64,000 bases of DNA from JAEUMY01 sp031394355 (GTDB lineage Bacteria; Pseudomonadota; Gammaproteobacteria; Burkholderiales; Usitatibacteraceae). Of the stretch, positions 51,770 to 59,428 are shown one piece after another. The notes below the pieces were generated by a model. The model was not told the origin of the DNA. It ran no database searches and saw only the letters and a list, made by a program, of their open reading frames with translations. The first letter of the stretch is position 1. Every line of letters begins with the position of its first letter. Location of the stretch: positions 93,215 through 157,214 of the forward strand of contig JANNSU010000022.1 in NCBI GenBank assembly GCA_031394355.1. Reading direction: 5' to 3'. Position numbers and translations under genes: made by a program.

Positions 51770-52705
51770 ATGTGCCGCGCCCTCCTCTACTTAGGCCAGC
51801 CTGTCCTGCTGGACAACCTGCTCTTCCAGCCGGATTCGGCGTTGGTGCGGCAAAGCTTCATGCCGAAGATGCTGCACATGCTGAACCTGGCCGGCTTTGG
51901 CCTGCGCGCCTGGGACCCGGCATCGCCTTCGCCGGACCAACCGTTCAGCTACGCCTCGCCTTCGCTGCCGATCTTTGATCGCAACCTGAAGTCGCTCGCC
52001 GAGAAAGTGCGCGCAATGTGTTTGCTGGGCCATGTACGCGGCGTGGCGTACAGCCCGGCCGTGGATATCTCGCTGGCCAACGTGCATCCTTTTCAATTCC
52101 CCGGCGTGCCGCTGGTGCTGGCGCACAACGGTGACCTGGCACGCATGAGCGACATGAAGCCGCATCTTGCGCCGCTGATCCAGCCGCAGTTCCTTGCGAA
52201 TATTCGCGGGACGACAGACAGCGAGTGGATCTATGCGCTGGTGCTCTCCGCGTTGCCCGATGCATCGCGGCGGCCGACTGGGGAAGAACTCATCGCTGCC
52301 GTGGAAACCACCCTTGCGAATATTCGCAAGGTGCGCGCAGCCCTTGGCATTGCAACGTCTTCGTCCGTGAATCTCTTCATCACCGACGGCACGCAGCTTG
52401 CGGCGGTGCGCTACTGCTTCGACTTCGGCTGCTATGCGACCGATGATCCTTCGCGCGTGCACGAGGCGAATCTGAACTTCCTGTCGCTCTGGTACACGCT
52501 CGGCAGCCAGTACGGCCTACATGATTCTGCGGATGGCCCGGAGTGGCGCATGACGGGCGGCGCGGAAAACGCCGATGCCATCATCGTCGCGAGCGAGCCG
52601 CTGACCCGCGACACCTCGACATGGGTGGAAGTGCCGGAGTATTCATTGCTGCACGCCACGCTGGATGCGGGAAAGCCGCGCGTGACGGTTCGGTATCTGG
52701 ACTGA
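51770..52705 (+). CDS. class II glutamine amidotransferase (YafJ-like)
   Basis: A 311-residue Ntn hydrolase. Met removal would expose Cys2 (MCRALLYLG), the nucleophile. GHVRGVAYSP, LAHNGDLA and GTTDSEW are the glutaminase-domain motifs. Such stand-alone amidotransferases have unclear partners. Two palindrome copies, 120 bp apart (52196, 52316), are both read as LANIR. It is downstream of the other Ntn hydrolase (BPH), separated by the inverted-repeat element. Confidence 0.88.
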   Translation: MCRALLYLGQPVLLDNLLFQPDSALVRQSFMPKMLHMLNLAGFGLRAWDPASPSPDQPFSYASPSLPIFDRNLKSLAEKVRAMCLLGHVRGVAYSPAVDISLANVHPFQFPGVPLVLAHNGDLARMSDMKPHLAPLIQPQFLANIRGTTDSEWIYALVLSALPDASRRPTGEELIAAVETTLANIRKVRAALGIATSSSVNLFITDGTQLAAVRYCFDFGCYATDDPSRVHEANLNFLSLWYTLGSQYGLHDSADGPEWRMTGGAENADAIIVASEPLTRDTSTWVEVPEYSLLHATLDAGKPRVTVRYLD

Positions 52706-52747
52706 ACGCATCCGCCGTTGCGCCAGCGTTTACTGCTGCACTGAACG

Positions 52748-53764
52748 TCAAACAGCGATCCCGCCAGCCCGCGCACGCAGTGCATCATCCAGCCGCGCCT
52801 GCGTCACCAGCCGCGACATTTGCGAATTGCTGCGCCCGAGCGACTGCAGCAGGTTGCGTTGAATCGCATGCTGCACCTTCACCGCAGGGCCGCTGTCGCC
52901 ATTGAACAGCGCATGAAACCGGACGGCAGGCAGCTCGATCAACAACGAGTTCTCACGTGCCACCGCCGTGGCACCATGAGGCGAACCCGACAGCACGCTG
53001 AGGTAGCCCGCCAGCGCACCGGGGCCCAGCAATGCCATGCGCCGCTCCTGTCCGCTGCGTGCAGCCAGCACCTCCACCGCGCCGCGAACAAGCAGATAGC
53101 ACGCATCCGATGAATCGCCGGGCACGAACAGCGCCTGACCGCGCGGGCAGGTCATGACGGCGAGCCCGGCGACGACCGCATCCATCTCGTCAGGCTGGAA
53201 ACCCTGAAAGAACGGGAGCAGCGACAGGAACGCCGCCACGTGAAAGCCGGGCGAGTCAATGCGCTGCAAACCTTGCGCCGGACGGGCACGCTGGGGCCGA
53301 TCCTCCGGGGCGGGTTGCGAAAGCAGCGCGCTGTTGAGCCGCGAGAGCCTGTCCGCCAGGGTGCGAGTCAACGTGCGCTGCAACGACAACGCCCCAGGAT
53401 GCCGACTGACCGCCAGCGCACGAAACGATTCACGCTCCAGAAACCAGCCATCCACATTCTGGACGGCCACCACGCTCGCATTGCACTGGCCCTGGTCGAG
53501 CAACGCCGTTTCGCCAAAATATTGCCCGGCCTCGATGCGCGCCACGACTTGATCACCGCCAGCCGACAGCGCGACGCGGGCCTCCACGGCACCGGTGCGC
53601 AACACCCAGGCCCCGCGGGAGGGCTCACCCTGGCGCACGATGCGCGCACCGGCAATGAATGAGACGGGAAGAGCCAGCGCATGCAGGGATGCTGCATCCG
53701 CTTCACTCAGGTTGGCGCAGAGCGCGTTGGCGCGAAAACTCGTCAGGTCGGTAGCAAGGGACAT
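52748..53764 (-). CDS. protein with two cyclic-nucleotide-binding domains
   Basis: A 338-residue protein with two cNMP-binding folds (about 30-130 and 195-300): IVRQGEPSRGAWVLRTGAVEAR ... GQYFGETALLD, and ALFVPGDSSDACYLLVRGAVEV ... GPGALAGYLSVLSGSPHGATA. No DNA-binding or enzyme domain. The first domain has the GE of the phosphate cassette; the second is more divergent. A regulator of unknown partner. Confidence 0.85.
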   Translation of the reverse strand: MSLATDLTSFRANALCANLSEADAASLHALALPVSFIAGARIVRQGEPSRGAWVLRTGAVEARVALSAGGDQVVARIEAGQYFGETALLDQGQCNASVVAVQNVDGWFLERESFRALAVSRHPGALSLQRTLTRTLADRLSRLNSALLSQPAPEDRPQRARPAQGLQRIDSPGFHVAAFLSLLPFFQGFQPDEMDAVVAGLAVMTCPRGQALFVPGDSSDACYLLVRGAVEVLAARSGQERRMALLGPGALAGYLSVLSGSPHGATAVARENSLLIELPAVRFHALFNGDSGPAVKVQHAIQRNLLQSLGRSNSQMSRLVTQARLDDALRARAGGIAV

Positions 53765-53845
53765 GGGAAAGGTGGAGCAGAGTGGAAATTCAGTTTACGC
53801 TTCGGGCTGTCGAAGTGTCCCAGACAGAAAGGTGTCCTATCAGCA

Positions 53846-54028
53846 ATGCAGAGATTTCATTGGTGGATCACAGGTTCACTTTTTCTCGTCGCACTCGGAC
53901 TCTACATTCTCGGCTTCTCATTTGGTGCCGTCGTGCTGGCCTTCTGCGGATTCGTCGTCGAGTCTCTAGCCTACCTCTCGATCTTGCTGCATCCTCGCCA
54001 CGAGCAGCGAAAGTCCGAGGACCGTTGA
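53846..54028 (+). CDS. small two-helix membrane protein
   Basis: A 60-residue protein with two hydrophobic segments (ITGSLFLVALGLYILGF and VVLAFCGFVVESLAYLSIL) and a charged end. It lies right before the hslR repeat array and is divergent from the cNMP gene. Start at 53846 is a guess among in-frame Met codons. No family recognised. Confidence 0.45.
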   Translation: MQRFHWWITGSLFLVALGLYILGFSFGAVVLAFCGFVVESLAYLSILLHPRHEQRKSEDR

Positions 54029-54077
54029 TGCGTGCAGATTTCAACCTGCCTCATGTCATGTCGCAACGGAGTTTCAC

Positions 54078-54470
54078 GTGCGCCTAGACAAATGGATATG
54101 GGCCGACCGCCGCAGCCGGAGCAGGGACCCGCTTGCGGGATGCGACGCGAAGGCGGGCGAATGGGCCCACAAGCTGCACCTCGAAGCTGACATCGGTGAG
54201 GAGAGGCGGTGAGGCCGGGTAAATGGATGTGGGCCGACCGCCGCAGCAGGAGCAGGGACCCGCTTGCGGGATGCGACGCGAAGGCGGGCGAATGGGTCTA
54301 CAAGCTGCACCCCGAAGCAGACTTCAATGAGGATTCTCGGTGAGGTTGGATAAATGGATATGGGCTGACCGCCGCAGCAGGAGCAGGGACCCGCTTGCGG
54401 GATGCGACGCGAAGGCGGGCGAATGGGCCCACAGGCTGCACCTCGAAGCAGACTTCAATGAGGATTCTCG
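54078..54470 (+). repeat. three tandem 131 bp units mimicking the start of hslR, each a mini-ORF
   Basis: GTG starts occur every 131 bp at 54078, 54209, 54340 and finally 54471 (the true hslR). Each unit begins with the hslR start (MRLDKWIWA) and then a conserved non-hslR segment (SRDPLAGCDAKAGEW...). Because 131 is not a multiple of three, each frame ends after 44 codons in a TGA that overlaps the next GTG (GTGA). Units 2 and 3 differ from unit 1 and from each other at few positions. Confidence 0.9.
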
Positions 54471-54848
54471 GTGAGGCTGGATAAATGGATGTGGGCCGCT
54501 CGTTTTTTCAAGACCCGCTCGCTCGCGAGCGAAGCCGCCGAATCCGGCAAGGTGACCGTGAACGGCGATCGCGCCAAACCGGCCAAGATGCTGAAGCCAG
54601 GTGACGCGCTGCAACTGCGCAAACCGCCCTACGAATATTCGCTGGTCGTCAAAGCGCTGTCCGATCGGCGCGGACCGGCGAAAGAAGCGCAACTGCTATA
54701 TGAAGAGACGGCCGACAGCATCGCGGCGCGCGCGGTGCTGTCGGCGGAATTGCGCGATATGCCGCCACCGCTGTTCAAGGGCCGTCCGACAAAGAAGGAC
54801 CGGCGCGATATCGAGAAGTTCTTTTCCTCCCGGGAGAACAAGGACTGA
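54471..54848 (+). CDS. hslR: ribosome-associated heat shock protein Hsp15
   Basis: A 125-residue S4-domain RNA-binding protein: MRLDKWMWAARFFKTRSLASEA, VTVNGDRAKPAKMLKPGD, then a basic C-terminal tail (FKGRPTKKDRRDIEKFFSSREN). It rescues stalled 50S subunits carrying nascent chains. Start GTG at 54471, overlapping the TGA of the last mini-ORF. A degenerate palindrome at 54631 encodes YEYSLV. Three truncated copies of its first ~10 codons lie upstream. Confidence 0.92.
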   Translation: MRLDKWMWAARFFKTRSLASEAAESGKVTVNGDRAKPAKMLKPGDALQLRKPPYEYSLVVKALSDRRGPAKEAQLLYEETADSIAARAVLSAELRDMPPPLFKGRPTKKDRRDIEKFFSSRENKD

Positions 54849-55068
54849 TTGTCCGGGTGGACAGAGCTCGGGCAGCCTGCAGCAAGAAAGTGCTTGGGTG
54901 CAACGTACCCGGCGCATATTGAAGTTTCCTCAATTCACGACAAATCGTTGTCGTCCCTGCGAAAGTAGGGGCCTGGAGTCGTTCGACCGAAAGCCGCTGG
55001 ACCCCGGCTTTCGCCGGGGCGACGAACTTTGCAATGATTTCTGGAATCCCCAATAGAATAAGGCCTTC
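54849..55068. repeat. intergenic repeat pair behind hslR
   Basis: A CCCTGCGAAAGTAGGGGCC segment (54955-54973) and a CCCCGGCTTTCGCCGGGGCG segment (55003-55023) are of the type seen between many proteobacterial genes. No gene. Confidence 0.55.
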
Positions 55069-55758
55069 ATGCCCATGGAATGCCAGCGCAACATGCGTTG
55101 CAACCACACTCTGCTTCATAGATTTCCAGCCTGCATGCGCTACGCTGCCTGGGCCTGGACAGCGGCTTGGTTGGCTGGCTGCGCGGTGGGATCAGGCACC
55201 GTGCCGCCTGCAGACCTGCCGGGCGCGCCCTACCTGCGTGATGGTGTGTTTGAACTCTCGCAGGCTGCCACGACGGCGAACTTCAAGGTGGCTGTCGTCG
55301 ATCTGGTCAGCGTCTCCGGCGAGTTTCGCCAGAGCAGCGGGCGACTGGTACTGGGGCCCAAAGGCCGGCCACAAAGCGTCGAAATGAACTTGAAGTCCGG
55401 CTCTGCAGATGCCGGGGCGGACTGGCTCAACGACATGTTGCTAGGCCCAAAGTTCTTCAATGCAGTGCAGCATCCGAGTGTCACGTTCCGGGCCGATCAG
55501 TTTGCGATGTCCGGCGAGACGCTGACCGAAGTGATGGGCGACCTCACCCTGCGAGGCATCACCAAGCCGATTACGCTGAAGGTCAATCGCTTCGACTGTA
55601 GACAGGCGGCAAAGGAAGACAGCGATCGGCGTGCGCGCTGCATGGCGGACGCCACGACGCTGGTGCGGCGCACCGATTTCGACATGACATCGTGGCTGGA
55701 CTCCGTCAGCGAATCCATCCGCATCGACATCAAGTTCACGGCATTCGTGGCGCAGTAG
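55069..55758 (+). CDS. YceI-like domain lipoprotein
   Basis: A YceI-family lipocalin-like protein. The lipobox LAGC follows MRYAAWAWTAAW, so the functional start may be Met at 55135; 55069 has the better ribosome site (AAGG). The YceI fold runs from about YLRDGVFELSQ to the end, with SGSADAGADWLNDMLLGPKFFNAVQHPSVTFR and GDLTLRGITKPITLKV. Members bind polyisoprenoids in the periplasm. Confidence 0.86.
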   Translation: MPMECQRNMRCNHTLLHRFPACMRYAAWAWTAAWLAGCAVGSGTVPPADLPGAPYLRDGVFELSQAATTANFKVAVVDLVSVSGEFRQSSGRLVLGPKGRPQSVEMNLKSGSADAGADWLNDMLLGPKFFNAVQHPSVTFRADQFAMSGETLTEVMGDLTLRGITKPITLKVNRFDCRQAAKEDSDRRARCMADATTLVRRTDFDMTSWLDSVSESIRIDIKFTAFVAQ

Positions 55759-55782
55759 TGGTGCGAAGTCCCGGTTCGTAGC

Positions 55783-55862
55783 CCGGATGCAGCAACGCGA
55801 AATCCGGGAGGCTCGCGTCACCCCACGATCCCGGATTGCGCTGCGCTGCATCCGGGCTACGG
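55783..55862. repeat. inverted pair of CCCGGATGCAGC repeats
   Basis: TAGCCCGGATGCAGCAACGC and its inverted partner GCGCTGCATCCGGGCTAC flank a short spacer, forming an ~80 bp palindromic element between yceI and the phosphatase gene. The same repeat sits inside the helicase gene at 26681-26707. Confidence 0.8.
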
Positions 55863-55894
55863 GTGAGATGTGCCGCCGACGATGCGGGAGCCAG

Positions 55895-56521
55895 CTACTT
55901 CGCTGTTCCCGGGCTTTGCAGCGTTGCATTGAGACGCCCCACCACTTTCGGCGACGGCGTGCCATCGAGCTTCAACACCACCATCTCGCCCATTGCCGGG
56001 TAGACACCGGTGAGCGCGCTGATGTTGACCTGATGGGTGACCAGAACGAGATTGTCCTTGCCCGGCTTCAGGGTGGCGAGGTGCTGTCTGACTGCCGCCG
56101 TGGCCGGTGCAGACATCTGCGGCGTATCGAAGAAGCTGTTGAGCGGCGCCCAGGCCGCCACTTTGCCGAAAGCGAGTCGGGCGGTGTCGAGGCAGCGGCA
56201 CCAGAGGGACGATTTCACGTCGCCAACCGGCACCTTGCGCTCGCGGAACACTTCACCCATCCGCTTTGACTCAGCGCGACCTGCATCGGATAGATTGCGC
56301 TGTGAGCTGCAGTCCTCGATGCGATAGCCGGGTGGATCGCCCGTGCCAGGCACGGTGGTGGCATGGCGGATGAGAACGACATGACCACCCGACTGCAGCG
56401 CCTTCCACAATGCTTCGTCGGCCAGCGCCGACCTGGACGATGCAAGCGTCAAGGCCAGCGTACATGACAGCGTTGCGAATATTCGCAGCGTCACGGCGTA
56501 GAGCCATTCACCACGAAGCAC
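55895..56521 (-). CDS. exported histidine phosphatase family protein
   Basis: A 208-residue branch of the phosphoglycerate mutase-like fold: VVLIRHATTVPGTGD (RHxT catalytic motif), SSLWCRCLDTARLAFG and LVTHQVNISALTG with the second His. Signal peptide ends SALA. GTG at 56521 with GAGG eight bases upstream is the start; GTG at 56494 is possible. The palindrome at 56475-56486 lies inside the signal peptide, read as LRIFAT. Confidence 0.85.
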   Translation of the reverse strand: MLRGEWLYAVTLRIFATLSCTLALTLASSRSALADEALWKALQSGGHVVLIRHATTVPGTGDPPGYRIEDCSSQRNLSDAGRAESKRMGEVFRERKVPVGDVKSSLWCRCLDTARLAFGKVAAWAPLNSFFDTPQMSAPATAAVRQHLATLKPGKDNLVLVTHQVNISALTGVYPAMGEMVVLKLDGTPSPKVVGRLNATLQSPGTAK

Positions 56522-56533
56522 ACGATTTAAGCC

Positions 56534-56938
56534 TCAGCCCAACTTGCCTTTGAGCATTTCCATGGCCGAGGACAGCATGTCGCCCTTCGGCACCTCTCCA
56601 TTTGGCGTGAGCTTGTCGATCACCTGCGGGAGATATTCGGACAACTTGGATGAGAGGTCGCCGCTGTTCATGCCGAATTTCTCGGCGAGACCGGAGAGCT
56701 GCTCGCTGCCCAGTACGGATTGCAGCTGATCGGCAGACACGGGCAGGTTCTCACCAGTCGAAATCCATGACTTGGCAAGATCACCCAGACCGCCCTGCTG
56801 AAATTTTTCGGCAAGCCCGCCAATGCCGCCATTCTGATTCACGATCTGCATGACCGATGCCAGCAGGGGATTCTCCCCGCCACCATTGCTGCCGCCCAGA
56901 CCGCCCAAGCTACCCATTACGCTATCCAGAAGTCCCAT
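56534..56938 (-). CDS. yidB: YidB-family (DUF937) protein
   Basis: A 134-residue protein of helical repeats: MGLLDSVMGSLGG, ENPLLASVMQIVNQNGGIGGLAEKFQQGGLGD, SADQLQSVLGSEQLSGLAEKFG. DUF937/YidB proteins have unknown function. Monocistronic between the phosphatase and CinA-like genes. Confidence 0.9.
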   Translation of the reverse strand: MGLLDSVMGSLGGLGGSNGGGENPLLASVMQIVNQNGGIGGLAEKFQQGGLGDLAKSWISTGENLPVSADQLQSVLGSEQLSGLAEKFGMNSGDLSSKLSEYLPQVIDKLTPNGEVPKGDMLSSAMEMLKGKLG

Positions 56939-56960
56939 GATTGCCTCCTTGAATTGAGAA

Positions 56961-57716
56961 TCAGCTTTTTACAGTGAATTCAAAACCAAGACTGTGAACA
57001 TTTGTCTTGGCCTCCGACATGGCGCGCGGCACCGCGGCCGGATCGCCGCGCAACGAGAATTCGATGATGCGCCGCACACCGCCTTGTCCATCCGGCAAAT
57101 GCTGAGGAAGACTGGACAGTTTGACATCCGGATATTTCAGAACGATGCGCTCCATCATGTCGATGAGTGCGCTCTCACCCGCTTCATGGATGACGATGAT
57201 CTCCTCCGCCTCGTCCGTGCGGTGGAAGGCATGCGAATATTCGCGATCCAGTACCCACTCCATCATCGGCCAAGCCATCTCCGGAAAGCCGGGCAGGAAG
57301 TGGTGCCGATGAATACTGAAAGCCGCGATGCGGTTGTACGGATTCGGAATGATGCGGCTGCCCATCGGGAACGTGGCCATCTTGAGCCGGTTGGGCGTGA
57401 TGTCGAAATCCGGCTTGGCACGCATCTCGGCCTCTGCCTCGGGATGCACCGCCAATGCAACATCCAATGCCATTGCAGCGCACTGGCGGGTATGGTCGTC
57501 CGGCGTGGCACCGATGCCGCCAAAACTGAAGATGACGGCATCGCCCGCAAACGTCTCGCGAAGTGTTGCGGTGATCAGCGCGGGGTCATCACCCAGGTAT
57601 CGTGCCCAGGACAGGGCGACCCCGCGCACCTTCAGGATCTCTATGACCTTCGCGAGATGCTTGTCCTGGCGCTTCCCGGACAGGATCTCGTCACCGATGA
57701 TGAGTGCGGCGAATTT
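56961..57716 (-). CDS. CinA-like molybdopterin-binding domain protein
   Basis: A 251-residue MoaB/Mog-fold protein like the N-terminal half of CinA: FAALIIGDEILSGKRQDKH, FSFGGIGATPDDHTRQ and IHRHHFLPGFPEMAW. Probably a nucleotide or pterin-modifying protein; no CinA deamidase half. The frame extends to 57758 through the G-rich repeat arm (reading MTPPNPESPAPNP), but GTG at 57716, just before KFAALIIGDE, is the more likely start. A palindrome copy (57233-57244) encodes REYSHAF. Confidence 0.85.
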   Translation of the reverse strand, partial: KFAALIIGDEILSGKRQDKHLAKVIEILKVRGVALSWARYLGDDPALITATLRETFAGDAVIFSFGGIGATPDDHTRQCAAMALDVALAVHPEAEAEMRAKPDFDITPNRLKMATFPMGSRIIPNPYNRIAAFSIHRHHFLPGFPEMAWPMMEWVLDREYSHAFHRTDEAEEIIVIHEAGESALIDMMERIVLKYPDVKLSSLPQHLPDGQGGVRRIIEFSLRGDPAAVPRAMSEAKTNVHSLGFEFTVKS

Positions 57717-57719
57717 CAC

Positions 57720-58167
57720 GGGATTCGGGGCTGGGGATTCGGGATTCGGGGGGGTCATCTCGCTTCAACTTTGGCTTTGATGGCGGCTTGGAGCTTGCGG
57801 AGTTTCCGCCCAAGCCTGTCTGACGTCTCACGATAGTTTGTGTCGTCTGCGTCTTTGGTGTCTCCCAACCGTCGGGCAATCTCCATCTGGGTTTCCACCT
57901 CAGCCAGTGATCCGAGCGCTATCGAAATGAAGTTTTGAAACTCCTTGGATGAAGCGCGGGCATGTCCCTCTGCGATGTTTGAAGGCACCGACACGGCACT
58001 GCGCTGAATCTGGCTGCGAAGGCCGAAGACTTCTTCCTTCGGAAATCGCCCGGCCAGGGAGTAGACCTCCTCAACCAAAGCGATTCCATCTTGCCAAACC
58101 TCCAAGTCCCTGAAACTCTGAACAGCCATGTCGCTCCCCGAATCCCTAACCCCGAAGCCTGAATCCC
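57720..58167. mobile_element. putative ~450 bp element: S23 gene between inverted repeats
   Basis: The left arm (57720-57753, GGGATTCGGGGCTGGGGATT...) and right arm (58136-58167, ...CCCCGAAGCCTGAATCCC) are imperfect reverse complements of ~32 bp enclosing only the S23 gene. Similar arms occur at 51597-51765. No transposase is inside. Mobility is inferred from structure only. Confidence 0.6.
57755..58129 (-). CDS. S23 / intervening-sequence-type four-helix bundle protein
   Basis: A 124-residue all-helical protein: FRDLEVWQDGIALVEEVYSLAGRFPKEEVFGLRSQIQRSAVSVPSNIAEGHAR and EFQNFISIALGSLAEVETQ, the 23S-rRNA-IVS (S23) family. Members often sit as stand-alone genes with repetitive flanks or in diversity-generating retroelements (as Avd). 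Here it lies alone between inverted G-rich repeats. Confidence 0.9.
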   Translation of the reverse strand: MAVQSFRDLEVWQDGIALVEEVYSLAGRFPKEEVFGLRSQIQRSAVSVPSNIAEGHARASSKEFQNFISIALGSLAEVETQMEIARRLGDTKDADDTNYRETSDRLGRKLRKLQAAIKAKVEAR

Positions 58168-58168
58168 A

Positions 58169-58798
58169 CTACACTTTCACGTTGGGATTCAGCGAATACT
58201 TCGCGGCGATACTCTGCTTGGCGAGCACATGGCCCTCGATGGCCTTTCGCACGTCCTGGCCGGTAAAGCGTCCTTCCACCGGGCACCGCGCAATGTCCAG
58301 CGCAAACAGCGTGAACACATAGTGATGGGCGATCTCGTCATTCCAGGGCGGGCATGGGCCGTCATAGCCGTAGTAGTCGCCGGACATATTGGCGTCGCTC
58401 GCAAACCAGCCCGTGTAATCGTTGATGCCGTGGCGCGTGCCATACAGTGAATCCGGCCCCGGCTTGCCGCGCGCCGTGACGGATGAGGAAAACTCGCCAT
58501 CCTGAATCTCGCGCAGGTCGGCAGCAATGTCGACCAGCACCCAATGAAAGAAATCCACACGCGGCAATGAAGCCGGCACGGTGCGATCTGCCTGGTTCAC
58601 GTCATCCCCCTTTGAAGGCACGTCGGGATCGTGGCAGATCAGCACGAAGGACTTGGTGCCAGGCGGCGCGTCATCCCACTTGAACTGCGGGTTGCGGTTC
58701 TGCGACAGCGCCACATGATCGCGCGGCGACGGCACGCAAAACGCAAACGGGCCAGGAATGGCCTGGCCGACGGTGAAACTGTTCGAGGAAAATTTCAT
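58169..58798 (-). CDS. YbhB/YbcL-type PEBP family protein
   Basis: A 209-residue phosphatidylethanolamine-binding-like protein: QNRNPQFKWDDAPPGTKSFVLICHDPDVPSK, DFFHWVLVDI and GYDGPCPPWNDEIAHHYVFTLFALD. Raf-kinase-inhibitor-like fold; the bacterial role is unknown. Close before it lies the FKBP gene. Confidence 0.9.
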   Translation of the reverse strand: MKFSSNSFTVGQAIPGPFAFCVPSPRDHVALSQNRNPQFKWDDAPPGTKSFVLICHDPDVPSKGDDVNQADRTVPASLPRVDFFHWVLVDIAADLREIQDGEFSSSVTARGKPGPDSLYGTRHGINDYTGWFASDANMSGDYYGYDGPCPPWNDEIAHHYVFTLFALDIARCPVEGRFTGQDVRKAIEGHVLAKQSIAAKYSLNPNVKV

Positions 58799-58813
58799 GG
58801 GTGCTCCAAAGGT

Positions 58814-59230
58814 TTACAGCACATCCATCAGTTCGACATCGAAAACGAGCACGGCATTGGGCGGGATTGCGCCGCCTGCACCGCGGGCGCCATAGCCCAT
58901 GTCCGGCGGGATGATGAGCGTGCGCTGCCCGCCCACCTTCATGCCCGGCACACCTTGATCCCAACCCTTGATGACCTGGCCGGCACCTGGCGTGAACGTG
59001 AACGGCACACCGCGCGTGCGCGACGAATCAAACGGCTTGCCCTTGTAGTCCGGCTTGGTCGCGTCATACAACCAGCCGCTGTAGTGCACCACGGCCGGCT
59101 TGCCTGCAACGGATTCCTTGCCGCTACCGACCTTGGTGTCGTTGATATTGAGTTTGGTGAGATCGGGAGGGGACATGGTTGCGCATCCAAAGAGAGTGAG
59201 AAAAGTGAGTGTTGCAACAAGGGACTTCAT
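58814..59230 (-). CDS. FKBP-type peptidyl-prolyl isomerase, lipoprotein
   Basis: A 138-residue enzyme: lipobox LFGC, then VVHYSGWLYDATKPDYKGKPFDSS, PFTFTPGAGQVIKGWDQGVPGMKVGGQRTLIIPPDMGYG and VLVFDVELMDVL, a complete FKBP domain. Periplasmic prolyl isomerase. It precedes the PEBP gene by 15 bp on the same strand. Confidence 0.93.
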   Translation of the reverse strand: MKSLVATLTFLTLFGCATMSPPDLTKLNINDTKVGSGKESVAGKPAVVHYSGWLYDATKPDYKGKPFDSSRTRGVPFTFTPGAGQVIKGWDQGVPGMKVGGQRTLIIPPDMGYGARGAGGAIPPNAVLVFDVELMDVL

Positions 59231-59290
59231 TGGGGTTCCGCCTTAGACAATTGATTGCGAATATTCGTACTGATTCATGGAACCGCAGTT

Positions 59291-59393
59291 GAACGCGGAT
59301 GAACGCAGATAAAGACCAACTCTCTTTTCATCTGCATTTATCCCGCTGTTCATCTGCGTCCATCCTGCTTTTCATCCGCGTTCATCTGCGTTC
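59291..59393. repeat. GAACGCGGATGAACGCAGAT inverted-repeat element
   Basis: GAACGCGGATGAACGCAGAT at 59291-59310 and the inverted ATCCGCGTTCATCTGCGTTC at 59374-59393 enclose further related steps. It lies between the FKBP gene and gabD and is a relative of the 148 bp element at 20398. Confidence 0.8.
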
Positions 59394-59428
59394 CCCGCCG
59401 TTGACTCGTTCCCAGCCGGTGAATGGCC

